Below are positions 18,569 through 26,451 of a stretch of 64,000 nucleotides of DNA, piece by piece. Source of the stretch: Vibrio sp. RE86 (lineage in GTDB: Bacteria > Pseudomonadota > Gammaproteobacteria > Enterobacterales > Vibrionaceae); contig NZ_VTXI01000007.1 of NCBI RefSeq assembly GCF_013114545.1, positions 124,001-188,000 of the forward strand, read 5' to 3'. A program made the translations under genes and the position numbers. The notes below the pieces were generated by a model. It was not told the origin of the DNA. It was given only the letters and a program-made list of their open reading frames with translations, and made no database searches. Each line of letters begins with the position of its first letter. Positions within the stretch are counted from its first letter, which is position 1.

Positions 18569-20881
18569 ATGAAAATTGCTACAAAAATAGTGTTAGCGTC
18601 CACGTTACTTTGTTCTCTTGCCGTTGTTGCGACAGGAGTAATTGTAGGGTGGCGCTCGTCGGCCCTCTCAGAACAAGCACTTTATCAACGGGCGACAAGC
18701 CAACTTATCTCGGTTCGAGAAATCAAAAAAGATGAAATCGAAAGCTATTTTAAACAGATAAGCGGTCAGGTCGTAACCACGGCGAACTCTGTTGGTGTAC
18801 AAAATGCGATTACCGCTTTTACCGAGGCGTTCGACCAGTATCCGGTTGAGCGTGTTTCGGCCAGTGATATGGGTCAACTTCGCAGTTACTATCAGTCGAG
18901 TTTTGGTTCAACCTACAGAAATTCCAATGGTGGGACATCGGCGGGCGAACTGCAAAAGCTGGACCGTTTATCAGACCGAGCAAAAGCGCTGCAAGCCCGT
19001 TATATCGGGACTAACCCGAATCCCCTTGGTGAAAAGCACCAATTGATGAGCGACTCACTCAACACTGAGTATGATCAAGTGCATGCAATGTATCATCCAA
19101 GCATTAAAGGCTTCTTAGAAGAGTTTGGTTATTACGATATCTTCATGGTGGACACCAGCGGCAATGTCGTCTATTCGGTTTTTAAAGAGTTAGACTATGC
19201 CACTAACTTAAATTCAGGGCCTTACGCGAACAGTGGTATCGCTAATGCCTATAAACGAGCACTCGCTCTCTCTGCCAATCAGTTTTATCTAGAAGACTTC
19301 GCGCCTTATTTTCCTTCTTATGAAGCGGCCGCCTCGTTTATTGCTACTCCGATTAAACAGAAAGGTCGCACTTTAGGTGTGTTGATTTTCCAGATGCCAG
19401 TCGATGAGATCAATCGCATCATGACCTTTAATGGTAACTGGAGCTACGCAGGGCTTGGTGATAGTGGTGAGACTTACCTACTTGGGCAAGATGGATTATT
19501 GCGTAGTGAATCTCGCTTTCTAATTGAAGACCCATCCAATTACTTTGCGGCGTTGCAACAAGCAGGTGTGGGCAACAATACGTTAGAACAAATTAAGGGT
19601 AAGTCGTCTGCAATCGGTAGGCAGCCCGTTTCTACGTCGACGTCTAAAGCGTCATTACGTGGTCAAAGCGGGTCGGATGTTGTAATGGATTATCGAGGCG
19701 TAGAAGTGCTTTCAGCGTATTCGCCTGTGAACGTGGCTGGGCTGACATGGGGCATCTTGACTGAAATTGATAAACAGGAAGCACTGCAAGATCTCGATAC
19801 CTTGATCAGCTCATTGATTCTGACCGTGACGAGCAGCATTGCTGTTGTGGTACTTATTGCAGTGCTCATTTCATACCTGCTTGGGAACAGCATCGCAAGG
19901 CCAATTGCTAAGGCGAGTGAAAAGATCCAGCGTATCAGTAAAGACAATGACCTGACTCAACGTCTTGAAGTTTCGGGTAAAGATGAGATGACCGATCTTG
20001 CCGTCTCGCTCAATGGTTTGTTTACTCATTTGCAAGACATCATCGGTAAGTTTGCTCAAGCGACCAATACGCTTAACAGTAATACTCAGAGCATGGCAGG
20101 CAACATGAACAACACCCGTGATTCTGTAGCAGATCAAAACCACCGAACAGAGTCAGTTGCCACAGCAGTCAATGAAATGAGCGCTTCGATTGCGGAAGTG
20201 GCACAGTTTGCCACACGTGCTGCTGAATTTGTGAAAACAGCAAATGACACAGGCAGTGATGGGGTGAAAGTAGGACAAAGCCTAGGGAGTGAAATCTCGC
20301 GTTTAAACGACGAAATGCAAACTGCTGTATCGGCTATTGAACGCTTGAACAATGAAACAAATTCGATTGCTGAAGTACTCGATGTGATCCAAGGGATTGC
20401 TGAACAGACTAACTTGTTGGCGCTTAATGCTGCTATTGAGGCGGCCAGAGCGGGTGAACAGGGTAGAGGATTCGCGGTTGTTGCCGATGAAGTCCGTTCA
20501 TTGGCAGGAAGAACACAGGCCTCTACGGAAGAGATTCGCGGCAAAATTGAATCGTTGCAACGTGAGACTCAAAGTGTGTCACAAAGCATTGAAAGCGCAA
20601 ACTCTACGGTGTCCAAAGGTGTCGATACCTGTGACCAAAACACGCAGATGCTTGAGCAGATTGTTACCATGCTTGATCAACTCAATGAGATGAATGTTCA
20701 AATTGCAGCGGCAACCGAGGAGCAGAAAGCGGTAACGGATGAAATAAGTGGCAGTATTACTTCGATAGCGGACGCATCGTCTGAAGTATCGAATCAAGTT
20801 CAAGATGCGGATGATGTACTTCAAGGGTTATCAAATGAAGCCGAGCAGCTCAATGTCGAAGTGTCTCAGTTTAAGTACTGA
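18569..20881 (+). CDS. Methyl-accepting chemotaxis protein with a large periplasmic sensor domain
   Basis: The 770-residue chemoreceptor has TM1 (about 7-29), a large periplasmic region (about 30-408) whose size and the pattern [22 protein letters not shown] fit a double-Cache-like domain, TM2 (about 410-432), a HAMP domain (about 433-485) and a cytoplasmic signalling hairpin. The hairpin tip [20 protein letters not shown] (about 612-631) is the conserved CheA/CheW contact. A TTG extension to 18518 is open, but the ATG at 18569 behind AAGAGG is better. No CheB/CheR pentapeptide tail is visible; it ends in QFKY. The ligand is unknown. Confidence 0.92.
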   Translation: MKIATKIVLASTLLCSLAVVATGVIVGWRSSALSEQALYQRATSQLISVREIKKDEIESYFKQISGQVVTTANSVGVQNAITAFTEAFDQYPVERVSASDMGQLRSYYQSSFGSTYRNSNGGTSAGELQKLDRLSDRAKALQARYIGTNPNPLGEKHQLMSDSLNTEYDQVHAMYHPSIKGFLEEFGYYDIFMVDTSGNVVYSVFKELDYATNLNSGPYANSGIANAYKRALALSANQFYLEDFAPYFPSYEAAASFIATPIKQKGRTLGVLIFQMPVDEINRIMTFNGNWSYAGLGDSGETYLLGQDGLLRSESRFLIEDPSNYFAALQQAGVGNNTLEQIKGKSSAIGRQPVSTSTSKASLRGQSGSDVVMDYRGVEVLSAYSPVNVAGLTWGILTEIDKQEALQDLDTLISSLILTVTSSIAVVVLIAVLISYLLGNSIARPIAKASEKIQRISKDNDLTQRLEVSGKDEMTDLAVSLNGLFTHLQDIIGKFAQATNTLNSNTQSMAGNMNNTRDSVADQNHRTESVATAVNEMSASIAEVAQFATRAAEFVKTANDTGSDGVKVGQSLGSEISRLNDEMQTAVSAIERLNNETNSIAEVLDVIQGIAEQTNLLALNAAIEAARAGEQGRGFAVVADEVRSLAGRTQASTEEIRGKIESLQRETQSVSQSIESANSTVSKGVDTCDQNTQMLEQIVTMLDQLNEMNVQIAAATEEQKAVTDEISGSITSIADASSEVSNQVQDADDVLQGLSNEAEQLNVEVSQFKY

Positions 20882-20905
20882 CTAGGCTCAGCAGCCCCAA
20901 GCTAC

Positions 20906-20931
20906 GTCGACTCTTTAAGTGGAGAGTCGAC
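20906..20931. terminator. Hairpin between convergent chemoreceptor and GGDEF genes
   Basis: GTCGACTCT (20906-20914) pairs perfectly with AGAGTCGAC (20923-20931) around an eight-base loop. It starts 25 bases after the chemoreceptor stop and overlaps the 3' end of the convergent GGDEF gene. The T-tract is weak, so terminator function is likely but not certain. Confidence 0.5.
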
Positions 20932-21913
20932 TCTCTTTCAATGACTTCTTGCATTGTTGTTTGGTGCGATACATCGCTTCGTCGGCCGCTGTTGTTAACT
21001 CATTCAGGTCAGTGATTTGACTATGCGGAGCGAAATGGCTGCCAATACTAACGCTGGTTAAATGCAGTTGTTCGATAGGTTTAATTAATTCGCAGTAGCG
21101 TTGACTCAGGCGAGTGGCAAACTCTTCAAGTGCGGTCTGATCCGACACCAAAGTCAGTACGACAAACTCATCCCCACCCATTCTTGCGACTAAATCTGTA
21201 GGGTGACAGAGTTCTTTGAGTGTATCGGCCATCGTGGTGATACTCATATCTCCCCATTGATGGCCATATTTATCGTTGACCTGTTTTAAGTTGTTGATAT
21301 CAAGGTAGAGTACGCCAACGTCTTTACCATAAAGCGATGTATCTTTTAGCTTTTGTTCGCCAAGTAAGGTATAGCCGCGTCGATTATGCAGCTGAGTCAG
21401 CTCATCAGTGAGTGCTAAGCTTTCTGCTTCTTGAAGGCGACAGGCTGTCTGCAAATCTGACGCAATTAGGCGAGCGAGTTGTACGAGTAGTTGGCTAAGT
21501 GCCAGCTTGTAATGAGTCTCTTTGGTATCTATGACACAGATCGTGCCAAATAATTCGCCATTAGGCCACGTGATAGGCGCACCACAATAAGAGCGAACAG
21601 GCCCTTTATCGACAGCCGGAGCATACTTCCAATCTGGGTTTTGAACCGCGCACTCTACATAGAGGTCTTGCCGAGTCTCCATAATATGGCGACAGAAGCT
21701 TTTCATCTCCCATGGCCAATTGGAATGTACGGGTAGAAAGTTATCTTCATTGGAGCTTGAAACAACAACATTGAACTCATTTTGTCGAAGTTGAACAATA
21801 GCACCTGTTGACGCGCCATAAAGCTCTGCGAGCATGTCGACAAGCTCTTGCCATTTTTCCATGTCGATGAGATTAGAGCAGGTTTCAAAAAGGCACTGTT
21901 GCTGGTTGATCAT
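20915..21913 (-). CDS. GAF-GGDEF diguanylate cyclase
   Basis: This 332-residue soluble protein has an N-terminal GAF domain (about 20-160, with YCGAPITWPNGELFGTICVI) and a C-terminal GGDEF domain with an intact ARMGGDEFVVL active site (about 240-250), so it can probably make c-di-GMP. The product-inhibition site five residues upstream reads HPTD instead of RxxD, so feedback inhibition is likely lost. The ATG at 21913 with CAGGAG upstream is chosen over 21985. There is no membrane segment; the GAF ligand is unknown. Confidence 0.9.
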   Translation of the reverse strand: MINQQQCLFETCSNLIDMEKWQELVDMLAELYGASTGAIVQLRQNEFNVVVSSSNEDNFLPVHSNWPWEMKSFCRHIMETRQDLYVECAVQNPDWKYAPAVDKGPVRSYCGAPITWPNGELFGTICVIDTKETHYKLALSQLLVQLARLIASDLQTACRLQEAESLALTDELTQLHNRRGYTLLGEQKLKDTSLYGKDVGVLYLDINNLKQVNDKYGHQWGDMSITTMADTLKELCHPTDLVARMGGDEFVVLTLVSDQTALEEFATRLSQRYCELIKPIEQLHLTSVSIGSHFAPHSQITDLNELTTAADEAMYRTKQQCKKSLKESRLST

Positions 21914-22057
21914 CGAAACTCCTGATGTATCAAACGTTAGTTGTAGGTTATTGCTATCAGTATAGAACGAATTTATGAGCGACAAATTTCGCTCGCTACT
22001 TTTTTTCTTTTTATCAATATCATAGACTCGAGGTTAAATCATTTGGAGTAGAGAAAA

Positions 22058-22405
22058 ATGGAATTAAGCGCATTTCTAACCAACCTTTCAGAACAACCGA
22101 CGAGTATCCAGTTCGAAGACACAATGGCAGTGATCGAAGCGAACTTCGATTTTGCCCCGACGGCATTCAAAAACGGCAATACGCTCAACGAAGCAAATCA
22201 GAATAATGGTTCATGTAAGATCTTTGCATTCGGCCAAGTTAAAGGCCTGAGTCCAGAAGCGACATTGGCGTGTTTTGGTAAGTTCTACCGTGAAGATGTA
22301 CTGGGTAATCCAGATGGGGATGACCATGCGAACATTCGCAACTTCATTGAATTTGGCTGGAGCGGCATCGAATTCGAGGGTGAGGCGCTGAAAGTTAAGG
22401 CGTAA
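22058..22405 (+). CDS. HopJ type III effector family protein
   Basis: This 115-residue protein matches the HopJ family by length and by segments such as FDFAPTAFKNG, NNGSCKIFAFGQVKGLSPEAT and HANIRNFIEFGWSGI. The name comes from a Pseudomonas effector, but the family is widespread in free-living marine bacteria without type III secretion, and the role is unknown. It has a GGAG ribosome-binding site and its own terminator, so it is a single-gene unit. There is no signal peptide. Confidence 0.85.
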   Translation: MELSAFLTNLSEQPTSIQFEDTMAVIEANFDFAPTAFKNGNTLNEANQNNGSCKIFAFGQVKGLSPEATLACFGKFYREDVLGNPDGDDHANIRNFIEFGWSGIEFEGEALKVKA

Positions 22406-22430
22406 TGGCGACTAACATAGTCAGAAAGAA

Positions 22431-22452
22431 GGGAGCGTAAGGCTCCTTTTTT
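22431..22452 (+). terminator. Intrinsic terminator after the HopJ-family gene
   Basis: GGAGC (22432-22436) and GCTCC (22442-22446) pair around GTAAG, followed by six T. Confidence 0.85.
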
Positions 22453-22662
22453 AGTATTTATGCCTTTTAATGGTGGTGATAGCGAACAAAAAGAAGAGTT
22501 TGAGCAGAACAAAGTTGTGCCATTTAGATCAATTAAACCCCATATTGCTTTAAAACTCAGCAAACAAAATAAAAAGTTAGATTTTTGTTTGACTCTCCTC
22601 GCTCAATCCGTAAAGTATGCATCGAGCGCAACGGTGGGTAACCTAAAGCGTTGAAAGAAAAG

Positions 22663-22736
22663 GGCGCCTTGGCAGAGTGGCTATGCAGCGGATTGCAAAT
22701 CCGTGGACCTCGGTTCGATTCCGGGAGGCGCCTCCA
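22663..22736 (+). tRNA. tRNA-Cys (GCA), copy 1
   Basis: A 74-base cloverleaf with acceptor GGCGCC...GGCGCC, anticodon loop TTGCAAA (GCA) in stem GCGGA/TCCGT, T-loop GGTTCGATTCC and encoded CCA end. First of a Cys-Leu-Cys array. Confidence 0.97.
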
Positions 22737-22799
22737 TTTCTTTACTCAATTTAAAGATGGTGTTTATTGTTCTAAACGGCATCACAAAGAAATTTGTGT

Positions 22800-22886
22800 G
22801 CCCTGGTGGTGGAATTGGTAGACACAAGGGATTTAAAATCCCTCGGCGTTCGCGCTGTGCCGGTTCAAGTCCGGCCCGGGGCACCA
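22800..22886 (+). tRNA. tRNA-Leu (TAA), copy 1
   Basis: An 87-base class II tRNA with long variable arm, acceptor GCCCTGG/CCGGGGC, anticodon loop TTTAAAA (TAA) in stem AGGGA/TCCCT, and encoded CCA. It is identical to the copy at 37362-37448. Confidence 0.97.
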
Positions 22887-22919
22887 TCTCAAATTCACTC
22901 GAAAGAGTAACAAAATAAT

Positions 22920-22993
22920 GGCGCCTTGGCAGAGTGGCTATGCAGCGGATTGCAAATCCGTGGACCTCGGTTCGACTCCGGGAGGCGCCTCCA
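22920..22993 (+). tRNA. tRNA-Cys (GCA), copy 2
   Basis: Identical to copy 1 except for one base in the T-loop region (TTCGACTCC for TTCGATTCC). Anticodon GCA, CCA encoded. It is followed 13 bases later by an intrinsic terminator that ends the array. Confidence 0.97.
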
Positions 22994-23006
22994 TTATTTT
23001 ACAAAT

Positions 23007-23030
23007 AACCAGCCTAGTGCTGGTTTTTTT
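23007..23030 (+). terminator. Terminator of the tRNA array
   Basis: AACCAGC (23007-23013) and GCTGGTT (23019-23025) flank a five-base loop and are followed by a T run. The same terminator with nearly identical flanks (ACAAATAACCAGCC) recurs at 26170. Confidence 0.9.
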
Positions 23031-23136
23031 GTATCTAAATTTTGTGCTCCGAGCTGAACAAGTGTGAGATTAGGGTCAGCTTTTTTAATCAAAAGCACTT
23101 AAAATTACCTTGTTATCAACAAGCTTGCGAGAGTCC

Positions 23137-24039
23137 ATGAGAAGTACCGACGATTACATCATCTTTTATCACTTGATGGAGCAAGGCTCTTTTAGTGGCG
23201 CTGCAAAACAGATGCAGTTGACTAAGTCGGTGGTGAGCAAACGCATTGCTAAGCTAGAACAAGAGCTCGGTGTGCAACTTCTCTATCGAACGACACGCAG
23301 TATCAAGCTGAGTGAAGCGGGTCAGTCGTTTTACGAACACGCAAAACGCGTTTATCAAGCTGTTGCAACCGCAGAAGAATCGATCGTCGGTTTAGGCCAG
23401 AGCTTGTCCGGCAGCATCAAGATTACCGTACCTACCATCTCTGGTGAGCTCATTTTGCCGGGGGTGATTGCTGAATTTAACGAACGTTACCCAGACATCA
23501 ACATAGACATGGATCTCGACAATCGTTTTGTCGATATCGTCAATGATCGCTTCGACCTTGCCATTCGAACCGGTGTTCTACCAGACTCGAGTCTTATTGC
23601 ACGTAAGCTGGTGGATGCGCACTGGGTCGTGAGTGCGTCTCCAAAGTATCTTGCCGTACATGGTAAGCCAGATTCCCCCCATGAGTTAGTGAAACACAAT
23701 TGCTTGGCGTACTCCTATCAAGAGACTGGGGCAAAAGAGTGGGCATTTAAAGCGGGCGATGAAGTCTACCAAGTCAAAGTTGACGGTAACCTGTGTACCA
23801 ATAATTCATCGGCACTAAGAAATGTGGCTCTGTTAGGGCAAGGGATCATTTACGTACCTAGAGTCTTGATTCATGATGATTTAGAGCAAGGGCGTTTAAT
23901 CCAACTGTTTCAAGGAGAAACGGCTAAGTGCTTAGGTATTTATGCGGTTTACCCTTATACACGTCAGCAACCAGAAAAGGTGAAACGTTTTATTGAACAC
24001 CTATACCAAGGGTTCCAAAAGCGTAGCCATCAGTTTTAG
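23137..24039 (+). CDS. LysR-family transcriptional regulator
   Basis: The 300-residue protein has an N-terminal winged helix (about 5-62, GSFSGAAKQMQLTKSVVSKR) and an effector domain from about 90. It groups by pattern with the single-subunit LysR type (IKLSEAGQSFYEHAKR; RFVDIVNDRFDLAIRTG). The TTG at 23110 is in frame, but the ATG at 23137 behind GCGAGAG is chosen. It lies upstream of and parallel to the D-lactate dehydrogenase gene, with 312 bases between, so control of dld is possible but unproven. Confidence 0.85.
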   Translation: MRSTDDYIIFYHLMEQGSFSGAAKQMQLTKSVVSKRIAKLEQELGVQLLYRTTRSIKLSEAGQSFYEHAKRVYQAVATAEESIVGLGQSLSGSIKITVPTISGELILPGVIAEFNERYPDINIDMDLDNRFVDIVNDRFDLAIRTGVLPDSSLIARKLVDAHWVVSASPKYLAVHGKPDSPHELVKHNCLAYSYQETGAKEWAFKAGDEVYQVKVDGNLCTNNSSALRNVALLGQGIIYVPRVLIHDDLEQGRLIQLFQGETAKCLGIYAVYPYTRQQPEKVKRFIEHLYQGFQKRSHQF

Positions 24040-24351
24040 GCTAAGTCTAAGTAAAGTTTCTAGCGCTTCTTCTGCTCTGTATCTCCATTCGCCTCTCGAT
24101 AATTAGTCGTTGTAAGCCATGCATTTACAATAACTGGACGTGTGACGCATCTGTTAATGTTCGGTTTTGATATTGTTTCCATAAAGAAACAATCTGTTTC
24201 TTGCTCAAATTTTGAAGTTTGTTTTTGTTAACTTAATGAAAGTATTAGCTTTATTAAAAATAAGCTTAATTTTGGATAGTGTTGGCGAGATCAGCAGCGT
24301 AGACGCTGTATAACAGGCTGCTTATAGTGGCTGGGCATAATAATTAGAGAT
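24040..24351. other. Intergenic region upstream of dld
   Basis: This 312-base AT-rich gap should contain the dld promoter. Apart from the inverted repeat at 24172-24193 I see no gene, RNA or terminator. Confidence 0.5.
24172..24193. promoter_or_regulatory. Inverted repeat, candidate operator of dld
   Basis: ATTGTTTC (24172-24179) and GAAACAAT (24186-24193) form a perfect 8-bp inverted repeat with a six-base spacer, about 160 bases before the dld start. The size fits a dimeric regulator site; the cognate protein is unknown. Confidence 0.55.
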
Positions 24352-26064
24352 ATGGATATGAAACAAAAGCAGCTGATTGATCAATTCAAGGTAATCGTGG
24401 GTGATGACAATGTGTTAACCGACGATATCAAAACCAAGTATTACCGTTCGGGCTTTCGCTCTGGTGGTGGCTCTGCATTGGCCGTTGTCTTCCCCAATAC
24501 CTTGGTAGAACAGTGGAAAGTCATTAAGCAATGTGTCGAAAATAACTGCATCATCATTATGCAAGCTGCTAAAACAGGCTTAACAGAAGGCTCTGCGCCT
24601 AGCGGTAATGATTATGACCGTGACGTTGTCGTTATCAATATCACTAAAATGAAACAGATCCACCTTCTTGATGGCGGTAAGCAAGCAGTTTGTCTACCGG
24701 GTGCGAGCTTACACTCCCTAGAAAAAACACTAAAAACGGTTAACCGTGCACCTCACTCTGTTATCGGTTCTTCTTCTTTAGGTGCGACAGTGGTTGGCGG
24801 TATCGCGAACAACTCCGGTGGCGCGCTAGTGAAGCGTGGCCCTGCCTACACTGAGCTTGCGATATTCGCTCAAGTCGATAAGGACGGCAAACTTCATCTA
24901 GTTAATCATTTGGGAATTGATGGTCTTGGCGAGACGCCAGAAGAAATCTTGCAGAACATTCAAGATGGGAACTTTGACCCAAGTAAAGTGGTTAATGATG
25001 ATCGCATGGCATCTGACAAAGAGTATGACGAGCGCGTAAGAGATGTGACCTCTGATATTCCATCACGATTCAATGCGGATGAGCGCCGACTGTTTGAAGC
25101 CAGCGGCTGTGCCGGCAAGCTTGGGGTGTTTGCGGTACGTGTTGATAGCTACCCAGTACCTGAGAAAGAGCAGGTCTTTTATCTTGGCACAAATGATCCG
25201 GCGAAACTCACTCAGCTACGCAAAGACTTTTTGACGCAATTTGAGAACCTGCCTGAAATGGGCGAGTACATGCACCGTGATATTTTTAATATGGCGGAAA
25301 AGTATGGCAAAGATGTATTTCTGTCCATAGACCACCTTGGTACAGACAACTTGCCAAAAATGTTTGCTCTAAAAGCCAAGGTTGAGAATACCTTAGAGCG
25401 AATCCCGTTTGTGAGTAAATATCTGCCAGATACGATCTTGTACTACGCTAGTAAGTTGTTCCCGCAACACTTACCACAAAGGTTGCTCGATTATCGTGAC
25501 AAATACGAGCATCACTTAATCCTAAAAATGAGTGATGGCGGTATTGATGAGGCGAAGAGATACCTGAAAGAGGTGTGGGCAGCAGAACCAGACCAAGATT
25601 ACTTTGAGTGTACCGCAGAAGAAGGTAAGAAAGCGTACCTGAATCGTTTTGCAGCAGCAGGAGCGGCGATTCGTTACGAAACCATCCACCGAAACGAAGT
25701 AGAAGACATTGTCGCTCTTGATATTGCGTTACGACGTAACGATGAGGAGTGGTTAGAGACTTTGCCACAAGAAGTGACAGATAATCTTGTGATGCCTCTC
25801 TATTATGGTCACTTTATGTGTTTTGTCTTCCACCAAGATTACATCTTTAAGAAAGGAACAGACACAAAACGCATGAAGCGATTGATGCTAGAACATTTGA
25901 ATAGTCGTGGCGCAAAATATCCAGCGGAACACAACGTAGGACACTTGTATGAAGCGGAAAACTCACTACAAAAGTTCTACCATCAGCTCGACCCAACCAA
26001 TACCTTTAACCCAGGTATCGGTAAAATGGACAAGTATCGTCGTAATTGTAACTGCTGTGCATAA
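24352..26064 (+). CDS. dld: Quinone-dependent D-lactate dehydrogenase
   Basis: The 570-residue peripheral membrane flavoprotein oxidises D-lactate to pyruvate and feeds electrons to the quinone pool. The N-terminal FAD-binding domain (about 20-270) shows MQAAKTGLTEGSAPSGNDYD and GSSSLGATVVGGIANNSGGA. The C-terminal membrane-binding domain contains the HNVGHLYEAENSLQKFYHQL segment near 526-545. Length matches E. coli Dld (571). It ends in an unusual cysteine-rich RRNCNCCA tail. It is monocistronic, with its own terminator at 26086, and sits between a tRNA array and a decayed tRNA copy. Confidence 0.95.
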   Translation: MDMKQKQLIDQFKVIVGDDNVLTDDIKTKYYRSGFRSGGGSALAVVFPNTLVEQWKVIKQCVENNCIIIMQAAKTGLTEGSAPSGNDYDRDVVVINITKMKQIHLLDGGKQAVCLPGASLHSLEKTLKTVNRAPHSVIGSSSLGATVVGGIANNSGGALVKRGPAYTELAIFAQVDKDGKLHLVNHLGIDGLGETPEEILQNIQDGNFDPSKVVNDDRMASDKEYDERVRDVTSDIPSRFNADERRLFEASGCAGKLGVFAVRVDSYPVPEKEQVFYLGTNDPAKLTQLRKDFLTQFENLPEMGEYMHRDIFNMAEKYGKDVFLSIDHLGTDNLPKMFALKAKVENTLERIPFVSKYLPDTILYYASKLFPQHLPQRLLDYRDKYEHHLILKMSDGGIDEAKRYLKEVWAAEPDQDYFECTAEEGKKAYLNRFAAAGAAIRYETIHRNEVEDIVALDIALRRNDEEWLETLPQEVTDNLVMPLYYGHFMCFVFHQDYIFKKGTDTKRMKRLMLEHLNSRGAKYPAEHNVGHLYEAENSLQKFYHQLDPTNTFNPGIGKMDKYRRNCNCCA

Positions 26065-26085
26065 TCAGCTTTAATCAAAACGCAG

Positions 26086-26108
26086 AGCCACTTTAACGAG
26101 TGGCTTTG
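26086..26108 (+). terminator. Terminator of dld
   Basis: AGCCACT (26086-26092) pairs perfectly with AGTGGCT (26099-26105) around TTAACG, followed by TTTG. Its 3' arm merges into the tRNA-Cys remnant. Confidence 0.7.
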
Positions 26109-26155
26109 TAGCGATTGCAAAACCGTGAATCTCGGTTCAATTTCGGATTACACCA
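26098..26155 (+). pseudogene. Decayed tRNA-Cys copy
   Basis: From GAGTGGCT to CACCA the sequence aligns along the whole 3' two-thirds of tRNA-Cys: GAGTGGCT, then AGC-GATTGCAAA (GCA anticodon loop), CCGTG, CTCGGTTC and ATTTCGG. Differences in both arms and loss of the acceptor stem make it non-functional. It is followed by the same terminator and flank as the intact copy at 22920-22993, so it is a relic of a duplicated tRNA-Cys plus terminator unit. Confidence 0.8.
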
Positions 26156-26169
26156 TCGCTAATACAAAT

Positions 26170-26194
26170 AACCAGCCTTGTGCTGGTTTTTTTG
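26170..26194 (+). terminator. Second copy of the tRNA-array terminator
   Basis: AACCAGC (26170-26176) and GCTGGTT (26182-26188) with a T run. The stem is identical to the terminator at 23007, and the flanks ACAAATAACCAGCC and TTTTTTTGTA are conserved. It follows the tRNA-Cys relic. Confidence 0.85.
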
Positions 26195-26327
26195 TACCTG
26201 AATACCCCTGACTCTGTTTATTATTTTCTACTTTGGCTCTGCACAATTACGAGCCGATTTGCACGCTGTCGGTGCATTGTTCATATACGTCTTTATCTAA
26301 CCTGTTGTTTTAAAATAAATTGTATCT

Positions 26328-26344
26328 CTGGCACTCTCTTTGCT
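26328..26344 (+). promoter_or_regulatory. Sigma-54 promoter of nasA
   Basis: CTGGCACTCTCTTTGCT matches the sigma-54 consensus YTGGCAC-N5-TTGCW at every defined position, with GG (26330-26331) and GC (26342-26343) separated by ten bases. It lies about 110 bases before nasA, upstream of a leader terminator. NtrC-type activation is inferred. Confidence 0.85.
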
Positions 26345-26385
26345 CTCATACAAATGACCTGAAAAGTCGTAAGAATTAATAATAA

Positions 26386-26436
26386 CGTCACTGGCAACGA
26401 AGCCTCCCTTATTGAGTTAAGGGAGGCTTTCGTCGT
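26386..26436 (+). promoter_or_regulatory. Leader attenuator of nasA, probable NasT target
   Basis: A strong hairpin AAGCCTCCCTT / AAGGGAGGCTT (26400-26410 and 26419-26429) followed by TTCGTCGTTT lies 15 bases before the nasA ribosome-binding site, so transcripts would stop unless read-through is induced. Just before it, ACTGGC (26390-26395) could be an ANTAR-type hexaloop (A first, G fourth), but its stem (CGTC/AACG) has a C-A mismatch. NasT-dependent antitermination is the likely purpose by analogy with other nas leaders. Confidence 0.6.
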
Positions 26437-26451
26437 TTATAGGAGTGAGTG

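Noticed and set aside
22681..22887. Open frames across tRNA-Cys and tRNA-Leu (also 37075-37449 and 37368-37616)
   Set aside because: They run through tRNA genes and are the well-known spurious tRNA-derived proteins.
26180..26362. 60-codon open frame upstream of nasA
   Set aside because: It starts in a terminator and covers the sigma-54 promoter; the product looks random.
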